Origin: Pyxidicoccus parkwaysis
GTDB taxonomy: Bacteria > Myxococcota > Myxococcia > Myxococcales > Myxococcaceae
Direction of reading: 5' to 3'
DNA length: 64,000 nt
Assembly: GCF_017301735.1 (NCBI RefSeq)
Contig: NZ_CP071090.1
Span: 3,586,001-3,650,000 of the forward strand
Shown here one piece after another: positions 33,712 through 41,322 of the stretch. Position numbers and translations under genes: made by a program. Below the pieces are notes generated by a model. It ran no database searches and was not told the DNA's origin. It saw only the letters and a program-made list of their open reading frames with translations. Positions within the stretch are counted from its first letter, which is position 1. Each line of letters begins with the position of its first letter.

Positions 33712-34404
33712 TTGCTCGTGATTCCTTCGCTCCTGATGGTGGTCCTTTCCGCTTCGCCTGCAGAGGATGTTCTTCCCTCGCGGGAGCGACCCTATGTGGA
33801 GGTACTGGCGGACCTCTCGGCGCGGCGCGATGCCCTGGCGGCGAAGTGGCTTCAGGCCGGGGAGCATCGTCAGGCTGTCAGGGATGAGGCACGGGGCGTC
33901 GTGCTCCAGGCGGTCACGCGGGAGATCTTCCCTGCGTGGTACGGCACGTCATGGGAGTTCCATGGCGCCACCCGGATTCCGCGCACCGGGAACATTGCCT
34001 GTGGGTATTTCGTCTCCACCGTGCTGGAGGATGCGGGCTTTCGCGTCGAGCGCGTGCGGATGGCGCAGCAGCGCGCTGAGTACATCGTGAAGACGCTCGT
34101 GCCTCCGCGCCGGGTGTGGCGCTTCCGGAACCGGCCTGTTCGCGAAGTCGTGGAGCGGGTGACGAAGGAGGGGGAGGGGCTGTACCTCGTCGGGCTCGAC
34201 TACCACGTGGGCTTCCTGTGGAACGATGGCACCCGGGTACAGATGTGCCATTCGTCGTACCTGGGGACGGTGGAGGTGGTCTGCGAGGACGCGCTTACGT
34301 CTCCGGCGATGGTGTCTGGCTACCACGTCGTCGGGCGGTTGCTGGAGGACGGGATGCTCGAGGCGTGGCTGGAGGGCAGGGCGCTGCCCACGTTTACCGG
34401 TTGA
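33712..34404 (+). CDS. Putative secreted NlpC/P60-like cysteine hydrolase
   Basis: A 230-aa protein with a hydrophobic N-terminus (LVIPSLLMVVLSAS) and a candidate Cys-His pair: Cys in NIACGYFVSTVLEDAGF and His in VGLDYHVGFLWNDG, with a further CHSSYL. This order and spacing resemble papain-like NlpC/P60 or CHAP amidases that act on peptidoglycan peptides or amides. Family membership is inferred from the pattern only. The start is uncertain: a TTG at 33712 or GTG at 33718 must be used. The membrane protein gene follows after 16 nt, suggesting a two-gene operon. Confidence 0.55.
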   Translation: MLVIPSLLMVVLSASPAEDVLPSRERPYVEVLADLSARRDALAAKWLQAGEHRQAVRDEARGVVLQAVTREIFPAWYGTSWEFHGATRIPRTGNIACGYFVSTVLEDAGFRVERVRMAQQRAEYIVKTLVPPRRVWRFRNRPVREVVERVTKEGEGLYLVGLDYHVGFLWNDGTRVQMCHSSYLGTVEVVCEDALTSPAMVSGYHVVGRLLEDGMLEAWLEGRALPTFTG

Positions 34405-34420
34405 GGCTGGAGGCCTGCTC

Positions 34421-35809
34421 ATGGCTGCTTTCATCGGTGTCCTGGTAGGGTGGATCGCGGCGTTCTTCCTTTTACCCGTTCTCTACGCGGCGGCTCTCAA
34501 GCGCAACATGGGCCTGCGGGCCGGGACCACGGACTCGCCGCCGCTCAAAGTTACGCACGGGCGTGGCGAAGGTTCCGGGCAGCTCGTTCTGGCTCGGGTG
34601 GAAGACCTCGCGCCCGTGCGCCCGAGGTCTCGCAGAACGCTGATCTACCTTGCGCTGGTCGTCATATCCGCCCTGTCCTCATCGGCGATCTTGCAACTTG
34701 TGCTCGAGCCGAATGCGTCGGGCGTTTACAGGATTACGCCACTCTCGTTGATGGTCGGAGCGGCGATCTACACCAGCGTGCCGTTCGTGATCGGACGAGT
34801 GCTCAGCGGGCTCCGAGGAACGATGTCGAACTTCGGGAGTTGGACGCTTCCCTCGTTCTTGTTTGGTGCTCTGCCGGGCGGAGCCTTGTCTTTCTCAATG
34901 GCGGAGCCAGTGAGCAGGATGCCAGTGATAGGGTTGTCCGTACGTGTGCTTCACGTCATTCTAGCGCTCGCGGTTGGTTACGGCCTCCTATTGACGTTCA
35001 TCGCCGCCCGCTCCGTCCTTGCACGCCTGATTCCGCTCAGCGCCGACAGCAAGGTGCTTGTGTCCAGCTTGTTGAGTGGCGGCATCGCGCTCAGTTTGTA
35101 CAACACGGGCGCTTCGAACGCGCGTGGCCTCGTTCTCATGCTGCCATGGATTGGAGCTGCTTTGGTGCTGGTCCTGGTTCTGATCGCGACCGCTCCTCGT
35201 CTCGAGCGTCGCGCCGGTATCCTGTTCCTACGTGCGTTCCGCAAGCCAAAGCAAAGCAACAGAATCACGCGGCACTTCGCGCGCAACTTCAATGAGCATG
35301 GGCCGCTACACTTCATCGCTGGACCTGATCTCGCGACCACCGCGGTCGACCTTGCAGCCGCTCTATCCTGGCTGCTCGGTCGGGCAAAAAGTCGGTTCAT
35401 TCGCTCCACGGCCGAAGCCTCTCTGCGCGTGAATGCGGCGATGCTGCCGCGGCGTGATGGTCGGTTCGATGTCTCCGAACTCGCTTGTTTTGATGACACC
35501 TGGCGCGATGTCGTCGCGCTCCTCGCCGAGCGCGTTGACGGAGTGATCATCGACCTGCGCGGCTATGATCAGGGGAGCGCAGAGCTGAGCTGGGAGCTTG
35601 AGCTCATGCTCTCCAAGGTTCCGCTCGACAGGTTGATCCTGTTGACCGATGCGCAGACCGATCGCGAATTGCTTGTGCGCGCCATCGGGCCAATGACGGT
35701 CACGGCATATCAATTGTCGTCGACCTCGAACCGCGAGCTCGATGCCGTTGTTGAGAGGGCGCGCCGCCTGGTTGTTTCGCCGCGCCGCACGTCCGAAGCG
35801 GTCGGCTGA
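34421..35809 (+). CDS. Multi-pass membrane protein with cytoplasmic domain of possible TIR-like fold
   Basis: A 462-aa protein. The first 255 residues contain about seven hydrophobic helices (GVLVGWIAAFFLLPVLY, VLHVILALAVGYGLLLTFI, LPWIGAALVLVLVLIATAP). From about 262 a soluble domain follows: GILFLRAFRKPKQ, ARNFNEHGPLHFIAGPD, a loop, DDTWRDVVALLAERVDGVII, then SAELSWELELMLSKVP and DRLILLTDAQ. The alternating strands, and the WELE motif after a helix, recall TIR/STALD-like domains in which such a Glu is catalytic. This is a pattern-level guess. GC is visibly lower than in neighbours, with more A/T at third positions, suggesting transfer. GGAGG lies 7 nt before the ATG. Confidence 0.6.
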   Translation: MAAFIGVLVGWIAAFFLLPVLYAAALKRNMGLRAGTTDSPPLKVTHGRGEGSGQLVLARVEDLAPVRPRSRRTLIYLALVVISALSSSAILQLVLEPNASGVYRITPLSLMVGAAIYTSVPFVIGRVLSGLRGTMSNFGSWTLPSFLFGALPGGALSFSMAEPVSRMPVIGLSVRVLHVILALAVGYGLLLTFIAARSVLARLIPLSADSKVLVSSLLSGGIALSLYNTGASNARGLVLMLPWIGAALVLVLVLIATAPRLERRAGILFLRAFRKPKQSNRITRHFARNFNEHGPLHFIAGPDLATTAVDLAAALSWLLGRAKSRFIRSTAEASLRVNAAMLPRRDGRFDVSELACFDDTWRDVVALLAERVDGVIIDLRGYDQGSAELSWELELMLSKVPLDRLILLTDAQTDRELLVRAIGPMTVTAYQLSSTSNRELDAVVERARRLVVSPRRTSEAVG

Positions 35810-35871
35810 CCGGACAAACGCATGGCTACGTCCCGTGCATCGAGTCAGGGAGGTGCGTGCCGCCAGCCGCA

Positions 35872-36348
35872 CTAGGGAAGCGGCATGTACCGCAGCAATG
35901 ACGCTTCGTACGCCGGAGTCCCCGCCGTGCTATCGCGCACCGGGCGGCCCATCTCGAAGCGATACCTGCGGCCCGGCTCGAACACGTGGCCATCATGGGC
36001 GCCAATGTCGACACTCAGCCGCGCCTGCGGCTCGGAGAGGTCCGGCGGTGGCTCCTCGCTCAGGTACAGGACCGTCGACAGTCGCTCGCAGGGCTTGCAG
36101 TTGGCTCGTGGCGGGCACGGTGGACAGTCGCGGAAGCCCGCGACATAGGCGTCCACCTGGAGCCTGTCTCCTGCCGGCAACTCGCCGTCACGGAGCTGTG
36201 CGAAGGTGAGTGGTGCTGTCACCGCCAGCCCGTGCTTCTCCACGGGAAAGGCGGGATGCCGGCGGGAATGCGAACAGGCACCCACGGCGAACAGCACGGC
36301 GACGAGGCCGAGCAACTCCACGCAGGTGCGACTCACCCTCGGAGACAT
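35872..36348 (-). CDS. Putative lipoprotein
   Basis: A 158-aa protein with a lipoprotein signal (VELLGLVAVLFAVGAC, Cys at the lipobox end). The mature domain has a Cys-rich loop CPPCPPRANCKPC, which may bind metal or form disulfides, and an OB-like beta pattern (LQVDAYVAGF, LSVDIG, RYRFEMGRPVRD). The start codon overlaps the stop of the upstream paraoxonase-like gene by one nt (TGATG), so both are probably co-translated and may act together in the periplasm or outer membrane. No family recognised. Confidence 0.72.
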   Translation of the reverse strand: MSPRVSRTCVELLGLVAVLFAVGACSHSRRHPAFPVEKHGLAVTAPLTFAQLRDGELPAGDRLQVDAYVAGFRDCPPCPPRANCKPCERLSTVLYLSEEPPPDLSEPQARLSVDIGAHDGHVFEPGRRYRFEMGRPVRDSTAGTPAYEASLLRYMPLP

Positions 36349-37403
36349 CACGGCAGCTCGCAGCGAAGCATGTCCTTGTCGAACACCGGGCCCAGCAACA
36401 TCCACTTTCCGGAGACCGCCGCCGTGGCCACAGCAGATATCTGCCGGCCGTCGTCGAGAAACACCTCCTCCGCCTCCAGCTTGTCTCCCGAGGCCTTCAC
36501 CCGCAGCACCTGCGCCGGAGCACGCGTCGCTCCCGACAGGTCCTTCGCATGCGCCACGAAGTCCAGCAGCTTCGGGTGGCAGCCAATCCACAGGTCACCC
36601 CGTGCATCCACCTCGATGTTGTCCGGCCCCGTCCCCAGGGGAAGCTTCAACCGCTGCGTCAACGCCCCCGAGTCCACGTCTCGCGTATACACAGTCAGCG
36701 ACTTCTCGAGCACCTGTGCCAGGTACACCGTCCTCCCATCCGCCGAGTGGTTGATGCCATTGGCGTACGCCGTGCCATTGACGACCTCCCGGAAGCCCTT
36801 CCCGTCGAAGTACAGCACGTTGCCAATCGCGAGCTGCAGGTAGTCCTCCACCACCTGCATCACTCCCGGCGGGTAGTGGTGGTCGTTCGTCACGTAGAAG
36901 CGCTCGGCGTCCACCGGCACCACGTCGTTGGGAGAGACCAGGGCCGGGTCCTTCACCGTCTTGCGGTGGACCAGCATCCCGTCCGCTCCCACCTCGAACC
37001 GCTCGATGCGGTTGTCGCCCGGCGCCGCGTGGTTCACCACGTACAGCGTCTGCGTGCCGTCCGGAGCGACGAAGAGCCCGATGCCGTGCGGATGGAAGGG
37101 CTGCGAGAAGGCCCCCGTCAGCAGCACGGGTGGCGCGGAGCTCGCGGGGTCATAGCGGAAGATGCCTCCCTGCACCGGATGCCCGGCCATCGTGGCGCGC
37201 CGGTCATCCGACGAGATGTACGCGTAGCCGAGTGTCGGATGGAACGTGATGTCCTCGGCCCCAGGCATGCCGGACACCGGCGTGCAGCGACCCGCGAAGT
37301 GAGGCGACAGGCTCTTGAACTGCCCCGCGTCCGCGAGCGTCTTCACGACGAAGCCGGCCAGCACCAGGACGACCACGCCGAGTCCGATGAGGAATTTCTT
37401 CAT
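36348..37403 (-). CDS. SMP-30/paraoxonase-like beta-propeller protein, membrane-anchored
   Basis: A 351-aa protein with an N-terminal hydrophobic anchor (FLIGLGVVVLVLAGFVV) and a six-bladed-propeller pattern resembling serum paraoxonase/arylesterase: GAEDITFHPTLGYAYISSDD, FHPHGIGLFVAPDG, LVSPNDVVPVD, YANGINHSADG and GPDNIEVDARGDLWIG. The Asn/Asp residues in these loops correspond to the calcium ligands of PON-type enzymes. A lactonase or esterase activity in the periplasm is therefore likely. The gene is divergent from the pseudokinase gene, with only 38 bp between starts. Confidence 0.75.
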   Translation of the reverse strand: MKKFLIGLGVVVLVLAGFVVKTLADAGQFKSLSPHFAGRCTPVSGMPGAEDITFHPTLGYAYISSDDRRATMAGHPVQGGIFRYDPASSAPPVLLTGAFSQPFHPHGIGLFVAPDGTQTLYVVNHAAPGDNRIERFEVGADGMLVHRKTVKDPALVSPNDVVPVDAERFYVTNDHHYPPGVMQVVEDYLQLAIGNVLYFDGKGFREVVNGTAYANGINHSADGRTVYLAQVLEKSLTVYTRDVDSGALTQRLKLPLGTGPDNIEVDARGDLWIGCHPKLLDFVAHAKDLSGATRAPAQVLRVKASGDKLEAEEVFLDDGRQISAVATAAVSGKWMLLGPVFDKDMLRCELP

Positions 37404-37441
37404 GCCGGCAGTCTAGTGGGGCTCGACTGCCAAGAGGAGGG

Positions 37442-38488
37442 ATGAAGGAGAAGGTGATAGCCTTTCCGCGCATGACGCACTTCCAGACGACGCGGTTCGG
37501 CCGGTATGAGTTGCTGGAGCGCGTGAGCGTGGGAGGGATGTACACGGTGTACCGGGCCCGCGACACGGAGGCCCCGGACCCCCACCGGCTCGTGGCCGTC
37601 AAGCAGTTGCACGACCGTTGCGCCGGCGACTCCGCGTTCCTCGAAGTGTTTCGTGTGACAGCCCGCCGCGCGATGGCCTGCCAACATGACAATGTCATAC
37701 AGGTCCTCGACTTCGGGGACGTGGCGGGCACGTACTTCCTGGTCCAGGAGTGGGTGGACGGCCAGGTACTCCGCCAGGCACAGCACCGGTTCACCCGGGC
37801 ATTCGGAATGAAGCGGCTTCCGGCGCACCTCGCCGTGCGCATTGCCATCGACCTGTGCCGGGGCCTCCACCACGTACACACGCAGTTGGAATTGCTCCAG
37901 GTGGAGCTCTCGCCCGGCGAGGTGTTGCTGGGCCTCGAAGGCGAGGTGAAGGTCTACGGCTTCGAGCTCCACAGAGAGATGCTGTCGCGCGAGCTCGGGG
38001 GAGTCTTCAGGCCCAAGCTCACGTACCTCTCGCCTGAGCAGATATCCGGTGACGCGAAGGATGCCCGCTCGGACGTCTACCTCGCTGGCGTCGTGGTCTA
38101 CCAGATGCTGTGCGGGGCACTGCACATCGACGGGGACCATGACTTCGCGAGACTCGAGCAGATCAGGGAGGGGCGGCTGGTTCCCGCGCGGATGCACAAT
38201 CCCTCTCTCGACGACGGTCTCGTGGCCATTCTCGAGCGAGCGATGGCAACCCGTCCGGAGGACCGGTACCCATCCGCTGAGTCGATGCAGCAGGCCCTGT
38301 CCGAGTGGCTCGACGCCCATGCGCCAGGGCTGCACCCCGGCACGCTCAAGCATTGGATGAGCTGGCTCTACCAGGACGAGCTGGCCAGGCGCGGGCGCGA
38401 GTTCTCGCTGCCCCTGGGGTTCCTGGCCCAGCTCGAGTCCTGGCGCGCGTCAGCTCAGGCTGGACGCTCCAACCGTCCGTCCGCGTGA
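37442..38488 (+). CDS. Serine/threonine pseudokinase-like protein
   Basis: A 348-aa protein with the fold of bacterial Ser/Thr kinases: FGRYELLERVSVGG, the ATP Lys in VAVKQL, the hinge FLVQEWVDG and the APE-like LTYLSPEQISGDAKDARSDVY with the conserved Asp of helix F. The catalytic loop, normally HRDxxPxN, reads LLQVELSPGEVLL, and DFG reads YGFE, so the base Asp, the Asn and the metal Asp are all missing. Phosphotransfer is not expected; a scaffold or regulatory role is more likely. The start could be 10 codons downstream. The 3' end overlaps the pirin gene on the other strand by 34 nt. Confidence 0.8.
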   Translation: MKEKVIAFPRMTHFQTTRFGRYELLERVSVGGMYTVYRARDTEAPDPHRLVAVKQLHDRCAGDSAFLEVFRVTARRAMACQHDNVIQVLDFGDVAGTYFLVQEWVDGQVLRQAQHRFTRAFGMKRLPAHLAVRIAIDLCRGLHHVHTQLELLQVELSPGEVLLGLEGEVKVYGFELHREMLSRELGGVFRPKLTYLSPEQISGDAKDARSDVYLAGVVVYQMLCGALHIDGDHDFARLEQIREGRLVPARMHNPSLDDGLVAILERAMATRPEDRYPSAESMQQALSEWLDAHAPGLHPGTLKHWMSWLYQDELARRGREFSLPLGFLAQLESWRASAQAGRSNRPSA

Positions 38489-39597
38489 CGCGCGAAGCGG
38501 CCTTCCTCGCGCGGGTGCACGGGGTCATGGCTCGGCCACGGCCAGCCGCCGAAGCCCGTGCGCTGGTAGTCCGCGAAGGCCTGCTGGATTTCCTGCCGTG
38601 AGTTCATGACGAACGGCCCGTACTGCACGACGGGCTCCCCAATCGGGCGCCCCTGCAGGAGCAGCAGCTCCGCCACGTCCGGCCCGTTCTCCAGCTCCAC
38701 GTCCACGTCCGCGCGCAGGTCGATGCCGTGTGACGCCGGAATGGACCGGCCCGCCACGCGCAGCCCGGAGCCGAGGAAGAAGTACAGCGTGCGGTTGCTG
38801 CCCTTCGCCGCCGCCGGCAGCGTCCAGCGCGCGCCCGGTGCCAGCTTCAGCGTCCAGATGGCCACGTCCGACTCCGCCTGCGCGGCCCAGGACTTCGGCG
38901 GCGGCGGTGGCGCCTCCACGTCGCCCAGCGTGCCCGCGACCACGGTGATTTCCGTGGTACGGCCCGCCTCGTCCTTCGCCACGTGCTTGGGAATGACGTG
39001 ACTCCAGAGCATGGAGAAGTGCGGCTCCACGAGCTTGTTGGCGCGCGGCAGGTTGAGCCAGATTTGAAACAGCTCCACCGGGTTCGGCTGGTCGCGCTTG
39101 AGCAGCGGGAACATCTCCGAGTGGTTGATGCCCGCGCCGGCCGTGAGCCATTGCACGTCACCCCCGCCGAAGCGCGCCGCCGCGCCCAGCGAGTCCGAGT
39201 GGTCCAGCAGGCCATTGCGCACGACGGTGACCGTCTCGAAGCCCCGGTGCGGGTGCTGCGGGAAGCCGGGCACCACGGTGCCGTGATACATGTTCCAGCC
39301 GTCCCGGCCGTCGAAGTCCTGGCCCAGGTTGCGTCCCGCGAGCGACGCGGTCGGTCCCAGGCGCTCGTTGCCCGTCGGGTACTTGTCGTCGTGGTGGACG
39401 CAGAAGAGGAACGGGTCCGGTGTCCGCCACGGCATCCCGAGCGGCTCCACACGGAGGATTGCTTCCTGCTGCGGACTCTTCTGCTGACTCATTCCCTGCT
39501 CCTCGGCCTTTCCGGAGCCGCGTGAACACGCCGCGGCGGTGGTGACTCCCGCCGCCGCGATCAACTTCAACGCCGCTCTCCGGCTCACATCATCCAC
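38455..39597 (-). CDS. Pirin family protein with Tat-type signal
   Basis: A 380-aa bicupin. The pirin signature FPQHPHRGFETVTVV and the following HSE-containing SLGAAARFGGGDVQWLTAGAG block, with a C-terminal cupin, are clear; the metal His residues of the N-terminal cupin are present. Unlike typical pirins it has an N-terminal extension with SRRAALKLIAAAGVTTAAAC, a twin-arginine signal that ends in a Cys usable as a lipobox. It may thus be exported folded, with its metal. The start is a GTG with GAGGTGG just upstream; an internal ATG (MSQQKS) would give a cytoplasmic form. Enzyme activity, for example quercetinase-like, is not determinable. Confidence 0.82.
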   Translation of the reverse strand: MDDVSRRAALKLIAAAGVTTAAACSRGSGKAEEQGMSQQKSPQQEAILRVEPLGMPWRTPDPFLFCVHHDDKYPTGNERLGPTASLAGRNLGQDFDGRDGWNMYHGTVVPGFPQHPHRGFETVTVVRNGLLDHSDSLGAAARFGGGDVQWLTAGAGINHSEMFPLLKRDQPNPVELFQIWLNLPRANKLVEPHFSMLWSHVIPKHVAKDEAGRTTEITVVAGTLGDVEAPPPPPKSWAAQAESDVAIWTLKLAPGARWTLPAAAKGSNRTLYFFLGSGLRVAGRSIPASHGIDLRADVDVELENGPDVAELLLLQGRPIGEPVVQYGPFVMNSRQEIQQAFADYQRTGFGGWPWPSHDPVHPREEGRFARHADGRLERPA

Positions 39598-39660
39598 GGT
39601 CCACCTCGTGCGTCATGCCGCTGTGGCCGCTTCATCCTAACAACGGGACTTCCGCTCCGC

Positions 39661-39968
39661 TCAGCCCGAATGGCCCTTCACCGGTGTCCGCACGAAGTCG
39701 ATGAAGGCGCGCAGCACGGCCGGGAGCTGCCGGCGGCTCGGGTCGTCGAGGAAGAACCCCGGGTAGAACGGGCAGCAGTCCCCCAGCACGCGCACCAGGC
39801 GGCCTTGCGCAAGCAGCACCATCATCCGCGCCTCGAAGACGTAGGGAGGCCCACGACGCCGTCCAGCGCCGCGTCGGACATGAGGCCCTGGCCGGTGACG
39901 CTCAGCGGGCCGTCGAGCTCGATGCCCCGCTCCTCGTGCGCCTTCTCGAGCTCCCACTGGATTCGCGC
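39661..39968 (-). pseudogene. LysR-type regulator remnant with frameshift
   Basis: The C-terminal 100 residues of a LysR effector domain can be read in two frames: IQWELEKAHEERGIELDGPL, then LMSDAALDGVVGL in one, and YVFEARMMVLLAQGRLVRVL to AFIDFVRTPVKG in the other. The break is at about 39850. The DNA-binding domain is absent. The upstream part is overlapped by the tail of the VOC protein frame. Confidence 0.7.
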
Positions 39969-40798
39969 GGCTGGAGCCGCTCACCGCCGACGAGGCGATG
40001 ACGAGGCGATGACGGTGGCACGGGTGTGACGGGAGGCAGAGCCGTCAACGAGGAGCGTGCTCCTGCCCTGACATCCCGAGGTTCGAGCTCGTGCTCCAGC
40101 GCATCCGCGGCGCGCAGCTCCTCCTGGAGGCGCTCGCACTCCTCATCGGAGAGGGGAAGCTGCTGAAGCTCGGCGCGCAGGGCTCGTGCTCGCGTCTTGT
40201 CTCCCATCGCCACCGCCAGCTCGGTCCGGGCCGCGAGGGCCCGTGCGCGGTCCATCGGCGGTGCGGGCTCGTCCCGGGCGAGCGCCACGTCGAGGACCTT
40301 CGCCGCCGCCTTGTCGTCCGTCTTGAAGTCACGCAGGCGGGCGGCGGCGTCCACCGCCTTCGCCAGCCGCGATTTGGGCTCGCGCGAGCGTGGCTTCTCG
40401 TCGTCCTCGGAGGCACCCGCCTCCTTGCGCCTCACGAAGATGACCGAGTTGCCCGACAGGTCGACCAGGGTGAAGCGCCCCTGGCCCGGCTTCATCCGGG
40501 TGATGCGGGGGATGCCTGACACCGGGAGCTTTCCTCGCGTGTGCCGCAGGGCCTCGGAGAACATCGCATGAATGGGCTCCACGTTCGGCACCACCACGAG
40601 GCACGCGCTGTAGCCGGCCTCGGGCTTCAGCCCATTGAGGCCGAAGAAGTGCAGCTCGATGTCCTCGCGGCGCACCACCGCGTAGGGATTCGGCGAGCGC
40701 TGCTGGTACGTCACCTCGAAGCCGAGAGGCCGGTAGAAGTCCAGCGTCTCGGTGAGCGAGACGCAGGGGAGCATGGGAATCATCGACTCGCCGCTCAT
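39902..40798 (-). CDS. VOC (glyoxalase/bleomycin-resistance fold) family protein
   Basis: A 298-aa protein. Residues 1-120 are a VOC domain (PMLPCVSLTETLDFYRPLGF, IELHFFGLN, FTLVDLSGNSVIFVRR). The rest is a charged helical region of two or three helices (KAVDAAARLRDFKTDDKAAA, ARALRAELQQLPLSDEECER). The last ~30 residues (RHRLVGGERLQPRE onward) read into the LysR remnant, so the natural stop may have been lost. It starts at the stop of the MarR gene (TGATG), hence one operon. Such proteins bind or inactivate drugs or act on small electrophiles. Confidence 0.75.
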   Translation of the reverse strand: MSGESMIPMLPCVSLTETLDFYRPLGFEVTYQQRSPNPYAVVRREDIELHFFGLNGLKPEAGYSACLVVVPNVEPIHAMFSEALRHTRGKLPVSGIPRITRMKPGQGRFTLVDLSGNSVIFVRRKEAGASEDDEKPRSREPKSRLAKAVDAAARLRDFKTDDKAAAKVLDVALARDEPAPPMDRARALAARTELAVAMGDKTRARALRAELQQLPLSDEECERLQEELRAADALEHELEPRDVRAGARSSLTALPPVTPVPPSSPRHRLVGGERLQPRESSGSSRRRTRSGASSSTAR

Positions 40799-41247
40799 CA
40801 CGCCTCCTCGAGGTGCTGTCGCACCTGACGCAGTCCATCCACCGTGGCCCGCAGCGCCCGCGCGTCCATGCCCGTCGCGAGCTGATTCGCCCAGGCCGCC
40901 TGTCGGGCCTCGACCTTGCGCAGTGCTTCGCGGCCCTGCTCCGTCAGCGCGATGAGCTTCGCGCGGCGGTGGTGCGGGTTCTCCCGGTACTCGATGAAGC
41001 CATCCCGCTCCAGCGCGTCCGCCGTCTGCTGCACGCTCTGCCGGGCGAGGCCCATGGTGCGGGCCACATTCGCCACCGGCGCCGGCTCGTGGTCCACCAC
41101 GCCGAGCACCTGCCACCTTGCGCTGCTGAGCCCCAGCGACTCCGTCAGCGCGTCGCCTGCCTCCAGCGCCAGGCCGTTGACGCGGAACACCTCCAGCACC
41201 AGCTCCGTGAAGAGCTCTCCTGCCGCCGTGAGCTTCGCCATGGACAT
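40798..41247 (-). CDS. MarR family transcriptional regulator
   Basis: A 149-aa winged-helix regulator: SSARWQVLGVVDHEPAPVAN, recognition helix region NVARTMGLARQSVQQTADAL and wing YRENPHHRRAKLIALTEQG. It probably autoregulates the MarR-VOC operon through the repeated CTGTCAATTC sites immediately upstream. Start ATG 41247 or 41241 is preferred because a longer frame would translate through those sites. Confidence 0.85.
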   Translation of the reverse strand: MSMAKLTAAGELFTELVLEVFRVNGLALEAGDALTESLGLSSARWQVLGVVDHEPAPVANVARTMGLARQSVQQTADALERDGFIEYRENPHHRRAKLIALTEQGREALRKVEARQAAWANQLATGMDARALRATVDGLRQVRQHLEEA

Positions 41248-41251
41248 GTAT

Positions 41252-41280
41252 CTGTCAATTCGACAGGTTCCTGTCAATTC
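41252..41280. promoter_or_regulatory. MarR operator/promoter with repeated CTGTCAATTC
   Basis: CTGTCAATTC occurs twice, 19 bp apart start to start, with a GACAG half-site between them forming a dyad CTGTC-AATTC-GACAG. On the minus strand each repeat contains TTGACA, a perfect -35 hexamer for the MarR gene. Repressor binding would therefore cover the promoter. Confidence 0.6.
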
Positions 41281-41322
41281 AAACGAGGGCCGGAGGCGTT
41301 CCTCCTCTCCCGGGACGGAGGG

